Below, one piece after another: positions 58,685 to 64,000 of a DNA stretch of 64,000 nucleotides; the first letter of the stretch is position 1, and every line of letters begins with the position of its first letter. A model generated the notes under the pieces. It was not told the origin of the DNA. It made no database searches and saw only the letters and a list, made by a program, of their open reading frames with translations. A program made the position numbers and the translations under genes. The DNA is from Syntrophaceticus sp050949745 (GTDB lineage: Bacteria; Bacillota; DSM-12270; Thermacetogeniales; Thermacetogeniaceae). Where the stretch lies: positions 124,001-188,000 of the forward strand of contig JBMNGF010000021.1 of NCBI GenBank assembly GCA_050949745.1, read 5' to 3'.

Positions 58685-59776
58685 TTGTCTCCATCACTAG
58701 AAAAAGTACTGGCAGTTCTCTTGAAAATTGTCATAGTGTTATTGGTAGGGACTGGAATCTATTTGTTTGTGCAATATTTTTGGCCACTGTTGGCCTCAAT
58801 GTTTGCTACAGGCATTAAACTTTTCCTTCCTTTATTTATTGCCTATTTGATAGCAGTTTTGCTTAACCCTGTTATTGACCTTTTTGAAAATAAATTGTAT
58901 TTCGCCAGGACACCGGGTACTCTGGTTGTGCTTACTGTTTTTCTGGCTATCATCGGAGTGCTTATTTATTTGTTGGCTTCCAATTTAATTGCTGAATTGG
59001 TGGATCTCACCGTAATGCTGAGTTCTTTATCTGATGAGTGGAGTTTAAATAGTGCTATGGAGAGTTTGCAGGGATTTTTACAAAGACTCCATTTACCATC
59101 AAATTATATTCAGAATGCATGGAATGAGATCTGGGGGAGTCTGGATGTTGTAAGGGGTGGAATAGCTGGTCTGTTAGCCCAGGTATTTAATTTAATCGCA
59201 GCATTGCCTGAGTATTTAATTCTGCTGGTATTGATGATCATCGCCAGTTTCTTTTTCGCTCGTGATTATGAAGAAATTAAAACCAATATGATCGTTTTGG
59301 CTGAAAGGTGGCTCCCTGATAGCTGGATGGCGGGTGCGCGTAGGATCGGCAGTGGTTTACAGAAAGCATTACATGGTTACATCAAAGCAATCCTAGTGTT
59401 GATCACCATCACCGGTTTTATCTCACTGATCGGGCTTTCTATTCTTGGAGTTAATTATGCTCACATATTAGCTATAATAATGGCCTTATTGGATCTGCTG
59501 CCTATTGTCGGGCCTGGTACAGTATTTATTCCCTGGGCGATCTGGGCGTTCTTTTCCGGAAGCCCTGGTTTCGGATTAGGATTGCTGATCCTTTATGGTA
59601 TAATCACTGTTGTAAGGCAAATTTTGGAGCCAAAAGTGGTTGGCGAGAGTATTGGTCTCCACCCACTGACAACACTGATTTCCATCTATGTTGGTTATGC
59701 TTTGTTGGGTATCTGGGGATTTATTTTGGGACCTGCTGTTGTAATTACTTATAAGGCTTTTGCAGAAAATACTTAA
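58685..59776 (+). CDS. ytvI: AI-2E family membrane protein (YtvI-like)
   Basis: A 363-residue polytopic protein of the UPF0118/AI-2E transporter family. Members have about eight helices and a conserved pattern seen here in SLIGLSILGVNYAHILAIIMALLDLLPIVGPG. The sporulation integral membrane protein YtvI is a Firmicute member; assignment to YtvI rather than a general AI-2E exporter is based on family resemblance and on sporulation context. It is inserted between cdsA and dxr, which are adjacent in Bacillus. The TTG start follows AAGGGGTGAAAA. Confidence 0.75.
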   Translation: MSPSLEKVLAVLLKIVIVLLVGTGIYLFVQYFWPLLASMFATGIKLFLPLFIAYLIAVLLNPVIDLFENKLYFARTPGTLVVLTVFLAIIGVLIYLLASNLIAELVDLTVMLSSLSDEWSLNSAMESLQGFLQRLHLPSNYIQNAWNEIWGSLDVVRGGIAGLLAQVFNLIAALPEYLILLVLMIIASFFFARDYEEIKTNMIVLAERWLPDSWMAGARRIGSGLQKALHGYIKAILVLITITGFISLIGLSILGVNYAHILAIIMALLDLLPIVGPGTVFIPWAIWAFFSGSPGFGLGLLILYGIITVVRQILEPKVVGESIGLHPLTTLISIYVGYALLGIWGFILGPAVVITYKAFAENT

Positions 59777-59788
59777 GGATTGAAACAG

Positions 59789-60940
59789 ATGAAAAAAAAT
59801 ATTGTTATTTTAGGTTCCACCGGTTCAATTGGTAGACAAGCACTGGAAGTAGTATCATGGCATGCTGCTGATTTGCAGGTACAGGGAATTGCAGCGCATC
59901 GAAATATTGATTTACTGGAGCAGCAGGCTAAAATTTATAATGTACCCTATGTGGCTGTTGGGGATCAAAAAGCAGCTTCTGAACTGAAGCAAAGGCTGGG
60001 TGGTTCAGATACCCGTTGTCTATCAGGTGTTGATGGGCTGCTGGAGCTTGTGCGGCTACCAGATGTGGATCTTATTCTTATCGCTGTTAGTGGTTTAGCT
60101 GGGCTGCTCCCTACTATGGAGGCCATTTCCTGCAAAAAGCAGGTTGCTTTAGCGAATAAAGAGACATTGGTAGCAGGAGGAAGTTTGGTAATGGAAGCTG
60201 CCCATAAAAATGGAGTTCAGATCATACCTGTGGACAGCGAACACTCAGCTATTTTTCAGTGTCTGGACCAAGCTGCAGATGTGGACAAACTGGTCATCAC
60301 CGGTTCTGGAGGGCCTTTTCGGGAGATGCTATTAGAAGACATGAAAAGCATAACTCCGGAAATGGCTCTGCGGCATCCGACCTGGAACATGGGAGCAAAA
60401 ATTACCATTGATTCAGCTACTTTGATGAACAAAGGGTTGGAAATTATCGAGGCTAGATGGCTGTTCGGAATAGATTATGACCACATCGAAGCAGTGATTC
60501 ATCCCCAGAGTATTATCCACAGCCTTGTAGCCTATCAAGATGGTTCAGTTATTGCTCAAATGGGCTGGCCCGATATGCGGGTGCCTATTCAATACGCTTT
60601 CTTTTATCCGGAACGCAAAGCAAACAACCTTCCGACGTTGGATCTTATACAGGTAAGTCAATTGACTTTTGAAGCACCGGATTTAGATCGCTTTCCTTGC
60701 TTGAGATTGGCCAGAGATGCTGGTAAAATCGGAGGAACAATGACTGCAGTACTTAATGCTGCAAATGAAGTAGCAGTAGAGGCCTTTCTGGGACATCTGA
60801 TAACCTTTAAGGCAATTCCGGAGCTGATCAATGAAGTGATGAATATTCACAGCCCCAAGACTGGAAAACTGGATCTTGATGAAATATTGGATGCTGACAG
60901 TTGGGCTAGAGATTGTACCAGGCAGTTGATCAATAGATAA
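59789..60940 (+). CDS. dxr: 1-deoxy-D-xylulose-5-phosphate reductoisomerase
   Basis: The first committed MEP-pathway enzyme, making methylerythritol phosphate with NADPH and a divalent metal. The 383-residue protein has ILGSTGSIGRQALEVV at the N terminus, NKETLVAGG, VDSEHSAIFQCL and TGSGGPFRE; metal-site residues are conserved. ATG 59789 is preferred over TTG 59780 because AAGGA is 9 nt upstream. Confidence 0.97.
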   Translation: MKKNIVILGSTGSIGRQALEVVSWHAADLQVQGIAAHRNIDLLEQQAKIYNVPYVAVGDQKAASELKQRLGGSDTRCLSGVDGLLELVRLPDVDLILIAVSGLAGLLPTMEAISCKKQVALANKETLVAGGSLVMEAAHKNGVQIIPVDSEHSAIFQCLDQAADVDKLVITGSGGPFREMLLEDMKSITPEMALRHPTWNMGAKITIDSATLMNKGLEIIEARWLFGIDYDHIEAVIHPQSIIHSLVAYQDGSVIAQMGWPDMRVPIQYAFFYPERKANNLPTLDLIQVSQLTFEAPDLDRFPCLRLARDAGKIGGTMTAVLNAANEVAVEAFLGHLITFKAIPELINEVMNIHSPKTGKLDLDEILDADSWARDCTRQLINR

Positions 60941-61008
60941 TCTAAAGATAAATCTAAGAGATGGTTTTGTGATCCCTTTTCTTTTAGATTCTTCACGGGA
61001 GGTAAAAA

Positions 61009-62058
61009 GTGAGTATCATTTTAGCTATCCTGGTTTTAGGTTTCCTTATTTTTGTTCATGAACTCGGGCATTTTATGGTTGCTAAAATGGCGGGCATTCA
61101 TGTGTTTGAGTTTAGTATGGGTTTCGGTCCACAGCTCTTCGGATTTCAAAAAGATAAGAAGAGCACTAAATATGCCCTACGGGTGCTTCCCCTGGGAGGA
61201 TTTGTTAGAATGGCCGGAATGGATGAGGATGAGAATGAGGAAGGGGTAAATCCAGCTAATAATTTTAATGATAAGCCATTAAAAAGCCGTTTTGCAGTGA
61301 TCGCTGCCGGTTCTGTGATGAATTTTTTGGTGGCTATTTTGTTATTTGTGATCACTTTCGGTGTGATAGGGGTTCCTGTAGCATCTGATACCAATGTGGT
61401 CGGAGAAGTTCTTGCAGATAGTCCTGCGGTGACTGCGGGTTTAAAACCCGGAGACAGGATTGTATCCATAAATGGGACATCCACTCCCAATTGGACGGAA
61501 GTTGCCGGGAGTATAAGGGAAAGTGGGGAGAATGACCTTCATGTGGTCGTGGAAAGAGGGGAGCAGAGGCTCGATTTTACAATAACTCCCCGTTATGAAT
61601 CAGATGCTAAGGCATATCAGATCGGTGTTGCTCAGCAATTGTTATGGGAAAAGCAGGGCTTGTTTGCGGCAGTTAAGTTGGGCCTGATTCAGTCTTTTCA
61701 ATTATCCAAGCTAGTTTTGGATGGGGTTGTGGGAATGATAGCAGGTACAGTTTCAGCCAATGATATTGCTGGCCCTGTGGGTATTACAGTCGCTATTGGA
61801 AATGCGGCTGCAGGAGGGGCGGGATCTTTAATGATCTTTACTGCGCTACTGGCCATCAACCTGGCTCTGCTCAATCTGCTCCCGATCCCGGCATTGGATG
61901 GAAGCAAATTAGTGTTTTTACTGATAGAGGGATTGAGAGGCAGACCTGTAGCTCCTGAAAAAGAGGGATTTATCAATTTGATCGGTTTTGCTTTGTTGAT
62001 GTTAGTCTTTATATTGGTTACTTATAACGATATAGCGCGTATTATTACCGGGGGTTAG
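61009..62058 (+). CDS. rseP: Site-2 protease RseP (RasP)
   Basis: A 349-residue intramembrane zinc metalloprotease that cleaves anti-sigma factors and signal peptide remnants. The HExxH motif is in FVHELGHFMVAKMAG near residue 20; one PDZ domain sits at about residues 120-200 (AGLKPGDRIVSINGT); the second metal-site motif NLLPIPALDGSKL is near the C-terminal end. Start is GTG 61009 after GGGAGGTAAAAA. Confidence 0.96.
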   Translation: MSIILAILVLGFLIFVHELGHFMVAKMAGIHVFEFSMGFGPQLFGFQKDKKSTKYALRVLPLGGFVRMAGMDEDENEEGVNPANNFNDKPLKSRFAVIAAGSVMNFLVAILLFVITFGVIGVPVASDTNVVGEVLADSPAVTAGLKPGDRIVSINGTSTPNWTEVAGSIRESGENDLHVVVERGEQRLDFTITPRYESDAKAYQIGVAQQLLWEKQGLFAAVKLGLIQSFQLSKLVLDGVVGMIAGTVSANDIAGPVGITVAIGNAAAGGAGSLMIFTALLAINLALLNLLPIPALDGSKLVFLLIEGLRGRPVAPEKEGFINLIGFALLMLVFILVTYNDIARIITGG

Positions 62059-62063
62059 CCTCA

Positions 62064-63140
62064 ATGAGTTATCAACACAGAAAAACGAGACAAGTTAGGA
62101 TCGGCAAAACACTTGTCGGCGGCGGTGCACCGATTACAGTACAGACAATGACTAAAACAGATACCAGGGATGCGGAGGCCACAATCTCCCAGATCAAGGA
62201 GCTGGAGAGCATCGGCTGTGAGATTGTGAGGGTGGCTGTGCCCGATCAAGTGGCAGCAGAATCCTTGAGGGAGATAAAAAAGAATACGGTAATACCTATT
62301 GTGGCAGATATTCATTTCGATTATCGTTTGGCTTTGACAGCTATCGAAAGTGGTGTGGACGCTCTAAGGATAAATCCTGGCAACATCGGTGAAAAAAAAC
62401 GTGTCCAAACACTTGTTGGGGCTGCCGCTGAAAGAGATATCCCCATACGCATCGGCGTGAACATGGGTTCTCTTGACTCCAATATGGAGGATAAATATGG
62501 TAGAACAGCTCAAGGGCTTGTAGAGAGCGCCCTTTCCCATGTATCTTTATTAGAGCGGGAAAACTATTATAATATTGTTATTTCCGTAAAAGCGACCTCT
62601 GTACCGGTAACGATCAAGGCCTATCGAATGCTATCTGAAAAGGTTGACTATCCCTTGCATCTGGGGGTAACAGAGGCAGGAGGCGTATGGGTCGGAACAA
62701 TTAAATCATCGATCGGTATCGGGAGTCTGCTGGCTGACGGTATCGGTGACACAATCAGGGTATCTTTAACAGATCATCCCAGTGAAGAGGTACGAGTCGG
62801 CCAACAGATCCTCAAATCTCTCGGCCTCAGGTCAGGAGGAATCGAACTTATCTCCTGTCCCACCTGTGGGCGCTGTCAGCTGGATCTCTTTAAATTGTTA
62901 AATGAAGTGGAGCAAGAGCTGCCCCTTACAGAGGAGCCCCTCAAAGTAGCCATTATGGGCTGTGTTGTCAATGGGCCAGGTGAGGCTAGAGATGCAGATG
63001 TGGGCATCGCCGGTGGTAAAGGGTGCGGCATTCTATTTAAGCAAGGAAAATTGATTAAAAAGGTGCCTGAAGATAAACTGTCGGAAACACTGGTCTCTGA
63101 AATCAATCAAATACTGGAGGAAAGGAAGCAAGCCATATGA
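62064..63140 (+). CDS. ispG: (E)-4-hydroxy-3-methylbut-2-enyl-diphosphate synthase IspG
   Basis: A [4Fe-4S] enzyme of the MEP pathway that reductively opens methylerythritol cyclodiphosphate. The 358-residue protein has the TIM-barrel start RQVRIGKTLVGGGAPITVQT, VADIHFDYRLAL and RINPGNIGEK; the cluster ligands are in CPTCGRCQ and GCVVNGPGEARDADVGIAGG. Its stop overlaps the proS start by 4 bp. It needs a low-potential donor, for which the ferredoxin at 56850 is a candidate. Confidence 0.97.
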   Translation: MSYQHRKTRQVRIGKTLVGGGAPITVQTMTKTDTRDAEATISQIKELESIGCEIVRVAVPDQVAAESLREIKKNTVIPIVADIHFDYRLALTAIESGVDALRINPGNIGEKKRVQTLVGAAAERDIPIRIGVNMGSLDSNMEDKYGRTAQGLVESALSHVSLLERENYYNIVISVKATSVPVTIKAYRMLSEKVDYPLHLGVTEAGGVWVGTIKSSIGIGSLLADGIGDTIRVSLTDHPSEEVRVGQQILKSLGLRSGGIELISCPTCGRCQLDLFKLLNEVEQELPLTEEPLKVAIMGCVVNGPGEARDADVGIAGGKGCGILFKQGKLIKKVPEDKLSETLVSEINQILEERKQAI

Positions 63141-64000
63141 GAGTTTCAAAAATGCTGATACCAACCCTGCGGGAGGTCCCTGCTGAGGCAGACACCATCA
63201 GCCATCAACTATTACTGCGTTCTGGAATGGTGAGAAAGGTTGCTGCCGGTGTCTATACCCTTCTTCCATTAGGGAATAGGGTTGTTAAAAAAATTGAAAA
63301 GATCGTCAGAGAAGAAATGAATAAGGCAGGGGGAGTAGAGCTGCAGCTTCCTATTATCCAGCCTGCAGAACTATGGCAGCAGTCTGGTCGCTGGGATGTT
63401 TATGGCCCGGAGATGTATCGCTTAAAGGACCGGCATGGACGGGATTTTTGCCTGGGACCTACCCATGAAGAATTAATTACTAATCTTTTCAGCCAGGAGG
63501 TCAAGTCATACCGCCAACTGCCACTGCTTCTCTATCAGGTCCATAATAAATATCGTGATGAACGGCGGCCACGCTTTGGTCTCCTCCGGGGACGTGAGTT
63601 TATTATGAAGGATCTTTACTCCTTTGATAAGGATGAGGAGGGTTTGGATGACAGTTATGGTAAAATGTATGATGCCTATAACAAAATTTTTAGTAGGTGC
63701 AGCCTGAATTTTCGGGCTGTAGAAGCTGATTCTGGGGCTATAGGGGGAGATGTTTCACACGAATTTATGGTCATCGCTGATACAGGGGAGGATCAAATAA
63801 CATTTTGCTCAGCTTGTGATTATGCAGCGAATGTTGATAAGACTCCATGTCATTTCAGTGATGAAACAGAACTAGTTGAAGAAGGAGGCCCCTTAGAAGA
63901 AAGAGTAACACCGGAAGCACGTACTGTGCAGGATGTGGCATCCTATCTTGGAGTAGATACAGATAGAGTTATAAAATCAGTTTTCTATAATGTTGAGGGG
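63137..64000 (+). CDS. proS: Prolyl-tRNA synthetase, 5' part (runs off the window)
   Basis: The first 288 codons of ProS, which charges tRNA-Pro. Class II motif 1 lies in AGVYTLLPLGNRVVKKIE, motif 2 in YRDERRPRFGLLRGREFIMKD, preceded by CLGPTHEELIT. The window ends within the YbaK-like editing insertion (VQDVASYLGVDTDRVIKSVFYN), so this is the long bacterial type. ATG 63137 overlaps the ispG stop. Confidence 0.96.
   Translation, partial: MRVSKMLIPTLREVPAEADTISHQLLLRSGMVRKVAAGVYTLLPLGNRVVKKIEKIVREEMNKAGGVELQLPIIQPAELWQQSGRWDVYGPEMYRLKDRHGRDFCLGPTHEELITNLFSQEVKSYRQLPLLLYQVHNKYRDERRPRFGLLRGREFIMKDLYSFDKDEEGLDDSYGKMYDAYNKIFSRCSLNFRAVEADSGAIGGDVSHEFMVIADTGEDQITFCSACDYAANVDKTPCHFSDETELVEEGGPLEERVTPEARTVQDVASYLGVDTDRVIKSVFYNVEG

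Overview
The window reads as chromosome of a spore-forming, anaerobic, low-to-mid GC Firmicute of the class Clostridia (Peptococcaceae-like in flavour). The basis is gene order and content: the Bacillus/Clostridia housekeeping strings rsmD-coaD-ylbJ, ylbN-rpmF-plsX-acpP-rnc-smc-ftsY, ylxM-ffh-rpsP-khpA-rimM-trmD-rplS-lepB-rbgA-rnhB-yraN, dprA-topA-trmFO-xerC-hslVU-codY and rpsB-tsf-pyrH-frr-uppS-cdsA-dxr-rseP-ispG-proS; the sporulation genes ylbJ, spoVS and ytvI; strong Shine-Dalgarno sites with frequent TTG and GTG starts; and pta-ackA, a ferredoxin and a molybdo-oxidoreductase. No genus can be named from the sequence alone.

Layout. 1-8.4 kb: CoA synthesis, a sporulation membrane protein, acetate-forming pta-ackA, then lipid and ribosome genes; the usual fabD/fabG are missing between plsX and acpP. 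8.4-13.1 kb: smc and ftsY. 13.1-16.9 kb: a methylthioadenosine salvage operon (MtnP-like phosphorylase, MtnA, class II aldolase, MtaD-like deaminase) whose residues fit a route through methylthioinosine that ends in an aldolase ('DHAP shunt'). 17-23.5 kb: SRP and ribosome-maturation operon. 23.5-29.2 kb: a GlcD/GlcF oxidase pair, a DUF3786 protein, a stand-alone CBM25-like protein, a BFN protein and ComM. 29.2-44 kb is the accessory block, lying between comM and dprA: a Psr/Phs-like NrfD-molybdoenzyme-FeS-TorD operon, GntR plus slipin, an IS21 istB relic, a ferritin-like protein, a frameshifted zinc alcohol dehydrogenase, a Liv-type ABC importer without its second ATPase gene, and a DMT exporter. 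44.3-52.6 kb: dprA to codY. 52.6-53.1 kb: a gene-poor gap where Bacillus has its fla/che operon, followed by an orphan SwrB-like protein. 53.7-64 kb: translation, isoprenoid and phospholipid genes, with a PASTA mini-protein and a 2[4Fe-4S] ferredoxin set between frr and uppS.

Three otherwise well-conserved genes (mtaD, trmD, adh) are broken by small indels in or next to G/C runs. trmD is normally essential, so base-calling or assembly error is the simplest reading. The accessory block, the MTA operon and several intergenic hairpins or dyads are the parts most worth a second look. No tRNA, rRNA or CRISPR array was seen.
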